Origin: DAOMFB01 sp963721385
GTDB lineage: Bacteria; Acidobacteriota; Thermoanaerobaculia; UBA5066
Direction of reading: 5' to 3'
Length of the DNA: 64,000 nt
NCBI GenBank assembly: GCA_963721385.1
Contig: CAVRJB010000013.1
Location: 992,001-1,056,000 of the forward strand
Of this stretch, positions 49,445-56,963 are shown piece by piece; the first letter of the stretch is position 1; each line of letters opens with the position of its first letter. Below the pieces are notes generated by a model. That model saw only the letters and a list, made by a program, of their open reading frames with translations. It did no database searches and was not told the origin of the DNA. A program made the translations under genes and the position numbers.

Positions 49445-50601
49445 CCGGCCACCCCGGCCCTTGCGCCCTTCGGCGCCGCGGCCTCGGCCGCGCGCCGCTT
49501 CTCGATCGTCGCGAGGAGCTCGTCGTACGACTTCGAGAAGAGGGCGACGCCGTCGGCCTGCAGCTTCTCTCCGACCGCCTCGACGTCGATCCCCGCGGCC
49601 TTCAGCGCGTCGAGCGTCCGGCGCGCCTCGTCGACGCCGTCGAGGACGGTGTCGCCGGGACAGGTTCCGTGGTCGAGGAGCGCCTCCAGCGTCTTCTCGG
49701 GCATCGTGTTGACGGTGTCCGGCCCGATCAGGTTCTCGACGTAGAGGAGATCGGAGTAGGCCGGGTTCTTCGTCCCGGTCGACGCCCAGAGCGGGCGCTG
49801 GACGCGTGCCCCCTTCGCCGCGAGCGCCCGGAATTCCGCGGATCCGAAGGCGGCGAGGAAGTCCTGGTAGACGACCTTGCTGTTCGCGAGGCCGGCTTTT
49901 CCCTTCAGCGCTTCCAGCGCCCCCTTCCCCGCGGCGGGGGCCGCCGCGAGCTTTTCGTCGAGGAGCTTGTCGACGAGGGTGTCGACGCGCGACACGAAGA
50001 ACGACGCGACCGAGTGGACCTTCGAGAGGTCGCCCCCTTTCGCCGCGAAGTCGGCGAGGCCGGCGACGTACGCGCCCGCGACGTCCCGGTAGTGCCTCCG
50101 GTTGAACATGAGCGTCACGTTGATGGAGATCCCGTTCCCGATGAGCCGCCGGATCGCCCGGACGCCGGCGGGCGTCGCGGGGACCTTGACGAAGACGTTC
50201 GGCCGCGCGAGGAGGCCCGAGAGGCGCGTCGCCTCCTTCACCGTCTTTTCCTCTTCGAGGGCGAGGCCCGGCAGGACCTCCAGCGAGATCCACCCGTCCA
50301 CGGGATCCGCCCGGTGGATCCCGGCGAAGAGGTCGGCCCCGGCGGCGATGTCGCGGCGCGTCATCTCGTCGTAGATCGCGAAGGCGTCGGCCCCCGAAGC
50401 GGCCATCCGGGCGAGGACCGCCTCGTAGTCCCCCTCGTTCTTCTCGATCGCCTGCCCGAAGATCGTCGGGTTGGACGTCACGCCGTAAATCGTCCCCTCG
50501 GCAATCCGGGACGCGAGCTGCCCCGTCTGGATCATCTTCGACGAGATGCTGTCGAGCCAGACGGCCTGGCCCCGCTTGCGATAGTCGACCGGGATCGTCA
50601 T
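49441..50601 (-). CDS. tal: Transaldolase
   Basis: A 386-residue transaldolase of the long bacterial type (TalB/Tal-Pgi family first half). Motifs: GVTSNPTIFGQAI at the N-terminus, the Schiff-base Lys in NVFVKVPATPAG, and RPLWASTGTKNPAYSDLLYVE. It moves a dihydroxyacetone unit between sugar phosphates. GGGAGGG precedes the ATG at 50601. It is the first gene of tal-tkt-zwf-fbp, and its stop overlaps the GTG of tkt (GTGA). Confidence 0.95.
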   Translation of the reverse strand: MTIPVDYRKRGQAVWLDSISSKMIQTGQLASRIAEGTIYGVTSNPTIFGQAIEKNEGDYEAVLARMAASGADAFAIYDEMTRRDIAAGADLFAGIHRADPVDGWISLEVLPGLALEEEKTVKEATRLSGLLARPNVFVKVPATPAGVRAIRRLIGNGISINVTLMFNRRHYRDVAGAYVAGLADFAAKGGDLSKVHSVASFFVSRVDTLVDKLLDEKLAAAPAAGKGALEALKGKAGLANSKVVYQDFLAAFGSAEFRALAAKGARVQRPLWASTGTKNPAYSDLLYVENLIGPDTVNTMPEKTLEALLDHGTCPGDTVLDGVDEARRTLDALKAAGIDVEAVGEKLQADGVALFSKSYDELLATIEKRRAAEAAAPKGARAGVAG

Positions 50602-50623
50602 GAAACCCTCCCCTTTCCAGATC

Positions 50624-51808
50624 CTAATACGACGGTGAGGCGTCCCCGCGATTCCGGGGCGAGCCACCGGACGGGCCCGCGCCGTAGACCGGCACCCGGA
50701 CGCCGAGTGCGTCGAGCCGCGCCACGACGGCCGCGCGCAGCTCGGGCAGCCCGTCTCCCGTGGCCGCGGAGATCCGGAGGTCCTCGCCGGCGGGGACGAG
50801 GCCCGGCGCGAGGTCCATCTTGTTGTAGGCGAGAAGGACCTTCTCCTTCGGGACGCCGAACTCCGCGATGAGCTCCTCGGCCACGGCGCGCTGCTCGTCG
50901 GCCTGGGGCGACGAGGCGTCCACGACGTGGACGAGGAGGTCGGCGTCCTCCACCTCGGCGAGCGTCGACCGGAACGACGCGACGAGGGTGTGCGGGAGTT
51001 TCCGGAGGAGGCCGACGGTGTCCGTGACGACGATCGCCCGCCCGCCCACGCCGTGCAGCCGCGCGTGGCGGGGGTCGAGCGTGGCGAAAAGGCGGTCCTC
51101 GGCGAACTCAGCCGACGACGTCAGGCGGTTGAAGAGCGTCGTCTTCCCCGCGTTCGTGTAGCCGACGAGGGCGACGACCGGGACCTGTCGCATCCGCTTC
51201 CGGCGAACGACGCGCCCCCGCTCGATCCGCGACAGCTCCTCCTTGAGCGTCGAGATCCTCCGCCGGATCTTCCGGCGGTCGAGCTCGATCTTCCTTTCGC
51301 CGGCGCCGCCCCGGAAGGCGCCGCCGCCGCGCTGCTGCGCGAGGCTCTCGCCCCCTCCGGCGAGGCGCGGCAGGAGGTACTCGAGGCGGGCCAGCTCGAC
51401 CTGCGTCATCGCCTCTCGAGAGCGGGCCCGCGCGGCGAAGATCTGGAGGATGACGCCCGGCCGGTCGAAAACGTGCGTCGGGAGCGCCTTCTCGAGGTTC
51501 CGGACCTGCGACGGCGAAAGCTCGTCGTCGAAAACGGTCCAACCGACGCCCTGTGCGCGCGCAAGCTCGGCGAGCTCTTCCACCTTGCCCTTCCCGACGT
51601 AGGTCGCCGGGTCGGGAGACTTCCGCTCCTGAAGCGCCCGGGCCACGACCTTTCCGCCGGCCGTGTCGACGAGCCGCTCCAGCTCGTCGAGGTGGTCTTC
51701 GGCCGCGGTACGGCTCACCTGCCGGCCGTAGACGCCGACCAGGACGGTCCGGTTGCTGCGGGGCCGCGGCTCCTCCGCGGCGGCCGCGGATTTCGGCGTC
51801 GGCTTCAC
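50624..51808 (-). CDS. hflX: GTPase HflX
   Basis: A 394-residue ribosome-splitting GTPase. The N-terminal HflX domain (LERLVDTAGGKVV, DPATYVGKGKVEELA, FDDELSPSQVRNLE) precedes a basic helical stretch (RKIELDRRKIRRRISTLKEEL) and the G domain: G1 GYTNAGKTT, G3 DTVGLLRKLPH, G4 NKMDLA and G5 ISAATG. The start is GTG at 51808. It is divergent from DUF2400 with a 26-bp gap. Downstream on the same strand lies tal, 22 nt away. Confidence 0.95.
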   Translation of the reverse strand: MKPTPKSAAAAEEPRPRSNRTVLVGVYGRQVSRTAAEDHLDELERLVDTAGGKVVARALQERKSPDPATYVGKGKVEELAELARAQGVGWTVFDDELSPSQVRNLEKALPTHVFDRPGVILQIFAARARSREAMTQVELARLEYLLPRLAGGGESLAQQRGGGAFRGGAGERKIELDRRKIRRRISTLKEELSRIERGRVVRRKRMRQVPVVALVGYTNAGKTTLFNRLTSSAEFAEDRLFATLDPRHARLHGVGGRAIVVTDTVGLLRKLPHTLVASFRSTLAEVEDADLLVHVVDASSPQADEQRAVAEELIAEFGVPKEKVLLAYNKMDLAPGLVPAGEDLRISAATGDGLPELRAAVVARLDALGVRVPVYGAGPSGGSPRNRGDASPSY

Positions 51809-51821
51809 GCGCAGAGGATGC

Positions 51822-51827
51822 TAGCGT
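51822..51827 (+). promoter_or_regulatory. Possible -10 hexamer of DUF2400 gene
   Basis: TAGCGT ends 7 nt before the ATG at 51835, without a Shine-Dalgarno. The opposite strand reads TAGCAT 9 nt before the hflX GTG, so the 26-bp gap may hold both promoters. Confidence 0.35.
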
Positions 51828-51834
51828 ATCGGCG

Positions 51835-52746
51835 ATGGCACGGACCTGCCGCCCTGACCTCCCCCGGCTCGGTGCGAGGCTCGACGCGCTCCGCGAGGAG
51901 TGGCGCGGGCGGCGCCTCGACTCCGACCCGCTCCTCTTCCCCCACCGGTATCCCGATCCCGCGGACCGCGAGGTCGTCGCCTTTCTGGCCGCGTCGCTCG
52001 CGTTCGGCCGGGTCGCGTCCATCAAAGCGTCCGTCGGGCGGATCCTGGCCGCCCTCGGGCCGACCCCGGCTTCCTTTCTCGACGCGTGGGACGAGCGGCC
52101 GATCCCGGAGCTCGCGCACTTCGTCCACCGGTGGGTCACAGGCGAGGACGTCGAGGAGTTTCTTCGAATGGTGAAGAGGGCGCGGCGCTCACACGGCTCC
52201 CTCGGCTCGCTCTTCGAAGAGGGAGATGCCGGAGGGAGCGACTTCGTTGCCGCCCTTTCTTCCTTTCACAGAAGTCTTCTTTCTCTCTCCCCTCGCGTCA
52301 GCGCCCCCTCGCGAGGAGTCCGGTTCCTCCTTCCCTCCCCCGACGGCCCGTCGGCCTGCAAGCGCTCGCACCTCTTCCTCCGCTGGATGGTTCGCAAGGG
52401 CGACGTCGACCTCGGCCTCTGGGCGGGCGGCCGCTTCTCGCCGGCGCGGCTCCTCCTCCCGATGGACACGCACGTCCACCGGATCTCCCGCTACCTCGGC
52501 CTCACGGTGCGGAGGACGCCCGACCTCGCCGCCTCGCGGGAGGCGACGGCGTGGCTCGCGCGCCTCGCCCCCGCCGACCCGGTCGGCTACGACTGGGCCC
52601 TCTCCCGCCTCGGGATCCTCGCCGAGTGCGTCAGCGAACGAACCCGCCGCCACTGCGAGCGCTGCGCCCTGGCCCCGGTTTGCCGCGAGCGGATCGGGCC
52701 TCTCGCGCGTTCCCGCCAGGACGAGGAGACAATCACCCCGCCATGA
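51835..52746 (+). CDS. DUF2400 / TIGR02757 family protein
   Basis: A 303-residue protein of the DUF2400 family, which is distantly related to HhH-GPD DNA glycosylases. Family segments: DSDPLLFPHRYPDPADREVVAFLAASLAFGRV, KRSHLFLRWMVRKGDVDLGLW and LLLPMDTHVHRISRYLGL. Near the end, CERCALAPVC looks like the remains of an Fe-S or zinc cluster (C-x2-C-x5-C). DNA repair is a guess from the fold. The stop overlaps the next ATG (ATGA). Confidence 0.87.
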   Translation: MARTCRPDLPRLGARLDALREEWRGRRLDSDPLLFPHRYPDPADREVVAFLAASLAFGRVASIKASVGRILAALGPTPASFLDAWDERPIPELAHFVHRWVTGEDVEEFLRMVKRARRSHGSLGSLFEEGDAGGSDFVAALSSFHRSLLSLSPRVSAPSRGVRFLLPSPDGPSACKRSHLFLRWMVRKGDVDLGLWAGGRFSPARLLLPMDTHVHRISRYLGLTVRRTPDLAASREATAWLARLAPADPVGYDWALSRLGILAECVSERTRRHCERCALAPVCRERIGPLARSRQDEETITPP

Positions 52747-53354
52747 TCGACAAGAAGAGTGTCCCCATCGTCGTCGCCGCCGCGGTCGTCGCGGTGGCCC
52801 TCGCCCTTCTGGCCAAGGATTCGCTGAAGGCGCCCGTGGTCGTCCGGCCGATTCCCCCGGAAATCCGGATGGAGCCGCTCCCAAGGCGGGCGCCGGACCT
52901 GCCGAAGCTCGTCGAGCTCCCGGGCGGCGGCACGCGCGACCTCGGAAAGCCGCCAGGTGACAGGATTCTCGTCCTCCACTTCTGGGCCACCTGGTGCGCC
53001 CCGTGCGTCGAGGAATTTCCTGGCGTCGTCGCCTTCTGGAAGGAGTTCAAGTCGAACCCGAAAGTCGAGCTCCTGACGGTCTCGGTGGACGAGGGCTGGC
53101 CGGCAGTGAACAGCTGGCTGAAGAAAGCGGGGGCGGCCTCGATCCCCGTCGCCCTCGACCCGAAGCGACTGACCGCGAAGGCATTCGGGACGGAGAAGTT
53201 CCCGGAGACCTATGTCCTCACGGCGGACGGCACCCTGCTCGAGCGGTACGAGGGGGCGATCGACTGGAACTCCCCGGGGTTCCGGCAGCAGATCGCAGAC
53301 TTCGCCGCGGTCGCCTCGAAGCCCCAGAAGATCCCGAAGGCCCCGAAAGGCTGA
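52743..53354 (+). CDS. TlpA-like membrane-anchored thioredoxin
   Basis: A 203-residue protein with an N-terminal membrane helix (VPIVVAAAVVAVALALLA) and a periplasmic TlpA/ResA-type thioredoxin fold: LHFWATWCAPCVEEFPGV with C85 and C88, SVDEGWPAVNSWL and PETYVLTADGTLLERYEG. Such proteins reduce apocytochrome c or cuproprotein thiols. Its coupling to DUF2400 by ATGA is unusual and does not reveal a target. It could serve the oxidase maturation genes at 5-10 kb, but that is speculation. Confidence 0.92.
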   Translation: MIDKKSVPIVVAAAVVAVALALLAKDSLKAPVVVRPIPPEIRMEPLPRRAPDLPKLVELPGGGTRDLGKPPGDRILVLHFWATWCAPCVEEFPGVVAFWKEFKSNPKVELLTVSVDEGWPAVNSWLKKAGAASIPVALDPKRLTAKAFGTEKFPETYVLTADGTLLERYEGAIDWNSPGFRQQIADFAAVASKPQKIPKAPKG

Positions 53355-53447
53355 GGCCGGACGGGAACCTTTTCCGGGAAGAGTCCGTTAGATCTCTTCG
53401 AGACCCGCCCGGACCCCGAACCGACATCCCGTGGGTGGGGAGGAGCC

Positions 53448-54038
53448 ATGAGAGAACTCCGCGCCGCCGTCAACGCCGCCTTCCTGTTCGTCGTCTTCCT
53501 CTTCGTCTGGGGACTCCTTCGGCCCGGGCACGCGGTCTCGAGCGCCCACGGACCGCGGTTCGTGAGGGTGCAGATCGAGGATCTCAGCCGGGGGCACCAG
53601 CACCCCGACCGGGTCGCCTTCTCGGTCCCCTACGGCTTCCTCCGCGGCGGGTTGAAGTTCGCCAGTCTCGGACGCCTCCGCCGGGAGATGGACCTCCATA
53701 TCAGCGGCTCGATCGCCGAGGCGGAGGAGATCAAGGCGATCTGGGCCGAGCTGTCGGAGAAGCCGGATGGGACGCCCGTCGTCCGGACGCACGACTTCGA
53801 GGAGATGACGTTCACGAAGCAGGGGGCCATCGTCACCGTCGTCGTCAGGAAAGACCCGTCCGAGGCCGACGGGGAGATCGTGACGATCCGCATTCCCGCC
53901 ACTCTGATCTCGGCGGTCGCCTCCGACGGGAAGAGCTTCGACGCCGAAGCGATCCTGTCGGAACTCCGTTCCCTCGATCGCGGCGAGCTTCTCGACGTGA
54001 AGGCCAAGGACGCCCACGTCCGGGTCTGGATCGAGTAG
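53448..54038 (+). CDS. Hypothetical membrane-anchored protein
   Basis: A 196-residue protein of unknown function. An N-terminal helix (AAVNAAFLFVVFLFVWGLL) anchors it; the rest is soluble and mixed alpha/beta with repeated acidic and basic charges (RRREMDLHISGSIAEAEEIKAIWAEL). GGGGAGGAG is a strong Shine-Dalgarno. The last codons read EALLS-like helices (ILSELRSLDRGELLDVKAKD). It ends at TAG directly against the CTA of the convergent gene. No similarity to a named family is claimed. Confidence 0.7.
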   Translation: MRELRAAVNAAFLFVVFLFVWGLLRPGHAVSSAHGPRFVRVQIEDLSRGHQHPDRVAFSVPYGFLRGGLKFASLGRLRREMDLHISGSIAEAEEIKAIWAELSEKPDGTPVVRTHDFEEMTFTKQGAIVTVVVRKDPSEADGEIVTIRIPATLISAVASDGKSFDAEAILSELRSLDRGELLDVKAKDAHVRVWIE

Positions 54039-54045
54039 CTACTCG
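54032..54045. other. 14-bp palindrome holding two back-to-back stop codons
   Basis: CGAGTAGCTACTCG is a perfect palindrome that contains the TAG of the plus gene (54036-54038) and the CTA (TAG) of the minus gene (54039-54041). Both genes end there with no intergenic DNA. Confidence 0.6.
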
Positions 54046-54581
54046 TCCTCGAACGGATCCCGTCCCAGCTCCTCGATGAACCTGTCGAGGCGGTACTGGC
54101 ACGGGCCGAAGACGAACCGCATCTCGCCGTTCTCGCAGACCACGTCGCGCACGTGCACGGAGAGCTCGGGCGGGAGGAACGGCGCCAGGTTCACGACCAG
54201 GACGCGCTCCGCAGGGTAGAAGAAAGCGCGCCCGTCGGGCTGATGCTCGACGACCTTCCGGATCACCCAGTTGGGGATCGGGACGAATCCGAAGACCGTC
54301 AGGTCGACGATGGCGAACCCGAGGTAGCCGTCCTTGAAGCGGAGCGACTCGAGGTGGCTCTTGAAGAGGACTCGGATTCCCTTCCGGAGCCGGACCGTGA
54401 GACCGAGGCGGCCGTTCTCGGGCTCGACGAGGATCTGGTCGATCTCGGGCACTTTCCGCGTGGCTTTCCGCGCCGCCTCGTTCAGCGTGATCGCGTCGAT
54501 CGCCACGACGAGGCCCTCCCAGCGGACCGTCAGGGACGGCAAGTCCACCGGGGGAGCCTGAGGCCAGCGCGTCGAGCTCAC
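54039..54581 (-). CDS. Hypothetical protein
   Basis: A protein of about 180 residues with no clear signal peptide, not assigned to a family. The core has alternating beta strands: LPSLTVRWEGLVVAIDAITLNEAARKA, GRLGLTVRLRKGIRVLFKSHLESLRFKDG, FGFVPIPNWVIRKVVE and RVLVVNLAPFLPPELSVHVRD, resembling lipid-binding or DUF2993-type sandwich proteins, which I cannot confirm. The GTG at 54581 is chosen; a TTG at 54617 is an alternative. It lies downstream of UbiA on the same strand but 46 bp away. Confidence 0.55.
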   Translation of the reverse strand: MSSTRWPQAPPVDLPSLTVRWEGLVVAIDAITLNEAARKATRKVPEIDQILVEPENGRLGLTVRLRKGIRVLFKSHLESLRFKDGYLGFAIVDLTVFGFVPIPNWVIRKVVEHQPDGRAFFYPAERVLVVNLAPFLPPELSVHVRDVVCENGEMRFVFGPCQYRLDRFIEELGRDPFEDE

Positions 54582-54627
54582 GGCGCCATGAGAAACCCCC
54601 GGGACGCCCGGCGTCAAGTCGGATCGC

Positions 54628-55614
54628 TCAGCGGACGACGTAGGCGACCGCGAACCCGACCTGCGCCGTCATGAGCATCAGGTACATGTGGGTCCACGAC
54701 GGGTGGTTCTCGGTGGTCGACAGCTCGTCCGGGTTCCGGGCGAGGAGCCAGACGGTGTAGCTCCCCCACAGCGCGAGGAGGAGCCCGAGGGCGACGAGGA
54801 GCGTGTGGTTGCCGGTGAGGAGCGGCCGCTCCGGCGCCGCCGGGTCCGGGAGAAAGACCGCGAGCGCGAGGAGGATCCAGGGGAGGACGAAAAAGGGCGC
54901 GATGATCGCGACCGCCTTCCGGTTGCCGTACAGGACCGGCAGCGTCCGGCAGCCGCCGGCCCGGTCCCCGGGGACGTCGCTGAAGTCCTTCGTCGAGCTC
55001 GCGCCGACGAGAAAGAGCATGAAGAGCGAGCCGATGGCCCACGGCTCCCAGCATCCCGCCGACGCCACGAGCGTCCAGCCCGCCACCTTCAGCCAGCAGC
55101 CGCGCGGAAGGGCGATCGTGACGTTCGCCCAGATCCCGAACCGCTTCGTCCTTCCGAACGCCGGCACCGAATAGACGAGGGTCGCGAGGAAGCCGCCGAG
55201 GAAGAGATAGAAGCACTGGTGCCGGGGCAGCGGCGCGAGGGCCCGCTCGAGGAACCCGCCGGCGGAGGGGACGACGATCCACCAGACGGGGACGAGGGCG
55301 AGCCCGTAGAGCCAGGCGGCGAGGCGCCAGGCCGACGCGACCGAGGCCTCCCCTGTGACGATCGGCCGGTCGGGCTTGTTGACGCGGTCCACCTCCAGGT
55401 CCGTGATCTGGTTCAAGACGTTCGACGCCGCGTTCAGGAGCGACGCGCACAACGAGCCGAAGGCGACGACGAGAAGGAGGCCGAGCGTCACGCGGCGGGC
55501 CGGGTCGGGGTTGTGGGCGCTGCCGAAGGCGCAAACCGCCCCCGAGAGGATGCCGAGGAGCGGCGGCAGGAGCGTGAAGGGGCGGGTGAGGCGGACGGCG
55601 GTGGCCAGCGTCAT
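54628..55614 (-). CDS. UbiA family prenyltransferase
   Basis: A 328-residue membrane prenyltransferase with nine or so helices. The two Asp-rich motifs of the family are intact: NQITDLEVDRVNKPDRP (NxxxDxxxD) and STKDFSDVPGDRAGG (DxxxD). The acceptor cannot be read; family members act on aromatic acids, homogentisate, menaquinone precursors or lipids. It is coupled by ATGA to the phytol-kinase/DUF92 fusion directly upstream, which suggests that it uses a prenyl diphosphate made by salvage (inference). It may contribute to quinone or tocopherol-like lipid synthesis. Confidence 0.88.
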   Translation of the reverse strand: MTLATAVRLTRPFTLLPPLLGILSGAVCAFGSAHNPDPARRVTLGLLLVVAFGSLCASLLNAASNVLNQITDLEVDRVNKPDRPIVTGEASVASAWRLAAWLYGLALVPVWWIVVPSAGGFLERALAPLPRHQCFYLFLGGFLATLVYSVPAFGRTKRFGIWANVTIALPRGCWLKVAGWTLVASAGCWEPWAIGSLFMLFLVGASSTKDFSDVPGDRAGGCRTLPVLYGNRKAVAIIAPFFVLPWILLALAVFLPDPAAPERPLLTGNHTLLVALGLLLALWGSYTVWLLARNPDELSTTENHPSWTHMYLMLMTAQVGFAVAYVVR

Positions 55615-56963
55615 GCCGCACCCCCGGCGAGAGGCAGGAGGAGCAGCGCCACGAGCGCGCCCGCGAGCGTGTTCAGGAAGTTCAGGACGTGGCCGTTCGA
55701 GACCCGCCAGGGCGCGCCTTCCCGCCCGAGAAGGCTCTCCACGACGGTCCCGGCGGACGCCGCGGCGACGACGAGAGCCGCGGCCGGGAACGGGCCGATC
55801 CACGAGAGACCCGCGGCGGCGGCGGCGACGAGCGCAGCGGCGGCGAGGCCGGCCGCCGTCCCGGCGACCGAGACCGCGCCGTCGGTGCCGGGCGGGACCC
55901 GCCGGAAGTCAGGGAGCAGCACCGTGGGGGTCCGGATCGCCTGTCCCACTTCGGTCCCCATCGTATCCATCAGCGCGGTCGCGAGGGCGGCGGCGGCGGC
56001 GAGGCGCCATGCTGCGGCGTCGCCGGGCGACAGGCCGGCGATCGCAACGCAGAACGCGGCGACCGAGACGTTGGCGAAGACGTTCGCGGCCCCTCGCCGC
56101 CCGCCCGCCTCCTCGGCCTTCCCCATCGCTTCCTTTCGCCTCCGTCCAAAGCGCGTTGCGAGCGTCCCACCGAGGAAGAAGATCCAGAGGAGGGCGTAGG
56201 CCGGGAACCCGCCGAAGGCGAAGACGACGGAGCCGAAGGCGAAGCCCGCGACGGCGCCCGACGGCCGGACGACCCGGAGCGCTCCGGCAATGGCGGCGAC
56301 GGCGGCGTTGAGCGCGAGTCCGGCGAGCGCCCGCCGCGTTCCGCCGCCCGAGATGAACGCCGGCCACCCCGGGAGCGTTGCAAGGAGCGCGGCAAGGGTC
56401 CCCGCGCCGACGAGCGGCGCGAGAAGGTTGTCGTTCAGCTCGGATGGCAGGCTCTCGACCGCCGCGCCGACGAGCGCCGCGCCGAAGACGCAGGCGATCT
56501 CGCCGGCCGACGGGGCGCTCCCCCTGACGAAGCCGTAAAGGACGGCCGCCGACGCGCCGCCGAAGAGGACGTACGCGGCGAGCCCGGCCGCGCTCTTGCC
56601 GCGGTTCCACGGGAGACGCGGGCCGGCGAGCGCCATCCCCGCGAGCGTGGCCGCCCCGTCCCCGAAGGCGAGGAAGGCCCAGCCGGCCGCGGCGACCTCG
56701 AGCCGGCCGTGGAAGAGGAGGATCAGCGCGAGGACGACGCCCGGGTAGAGGACGATCCCCAGCGAGTGCGTCCGGCCGGCCTCGTCCTCCCGGAGCAGCG
56801 CCCGCCCGCCGAGGCGTGGAAGGACGAAGAGATTGAAGGCGAGCGCCGCGACCGCCGCGAGGGCCGCTTCCCGCCAGCTCAGGACGGGAAGGAGGAGGGC
56901 GAAGAAGCCCGAGCCGACGTGGACGGCCTTCCGCTTCCACTCGGCCGCCGGGATCGCCGTCAC
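55611..56963 (-). CDS. Phytol-kinase-like / DUF92 (VTE6-like) fusion protein
   Basis: A 450-residue polytopic protein made of two enzyme families. Residues about 1-200 resemble the dolichol-kinase/phytol-kinase (VTE5, COG0170) family: EWKRKAVHVGSGF, LAFGDGAATLAG, KSAAGLAAYV and ESLPSELNDNLLAPLVG. Residues about 230-450 are DUF92 (COG1836, plant VTE6, phytyl-phosphate kinase): ATRFGRRRKEAMGKAEEAGGRRGAANVFAN, ALMDTMGTEVGQA and NGHVLNFLNTLAGALVAL. Together they could phosphorylate an isoprenoid alcohol twice to the diphosphate. GTG overlaps the lptD stop, and ATGA joins it to UbiA. In photosynthetic organisms these activities recycle phytol; substrate here is unknown. Confidence 0.83.
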   Translation of the reverse strand: MTAIPAAEWKRKAVHVGSGFFALLLPVLSWREAALAAVAALAFNLFVLPRLGGRALLREDEAGRTHSLGIVLYPGVVLALILLFHGRLEVAAAGWAFLAFGDGAATLAGMALAGPRLPWNRGKSAAGLAAYVLFGGASAAVLYGFVRGSAPSAGEIACVFGAALVGAAVESLPSELNDNLLAPLVGAGTLAALLATLPGWPAFISGGGTRRALAGLALNAAVAAIAGALRVVRPSGAVAGFAFGSVVFAFGGFPAYALLWIFFLGGTLATRFGRRRKEAMGKAEEAGGRRGAANVFANVSVAAFCVAIAGLSPGDAAAWRLAAAAALATALMDTMGTEVGQAIRTPTVLLPDFRRVPPGTDGAVSVAGTAAGLAAAALVAAAAAGLSWIGPFPAAALVVAAASAGTVVESLLGREGAPWRVSNGHVLNFLNTLAGALVALLLLPLAGGAA

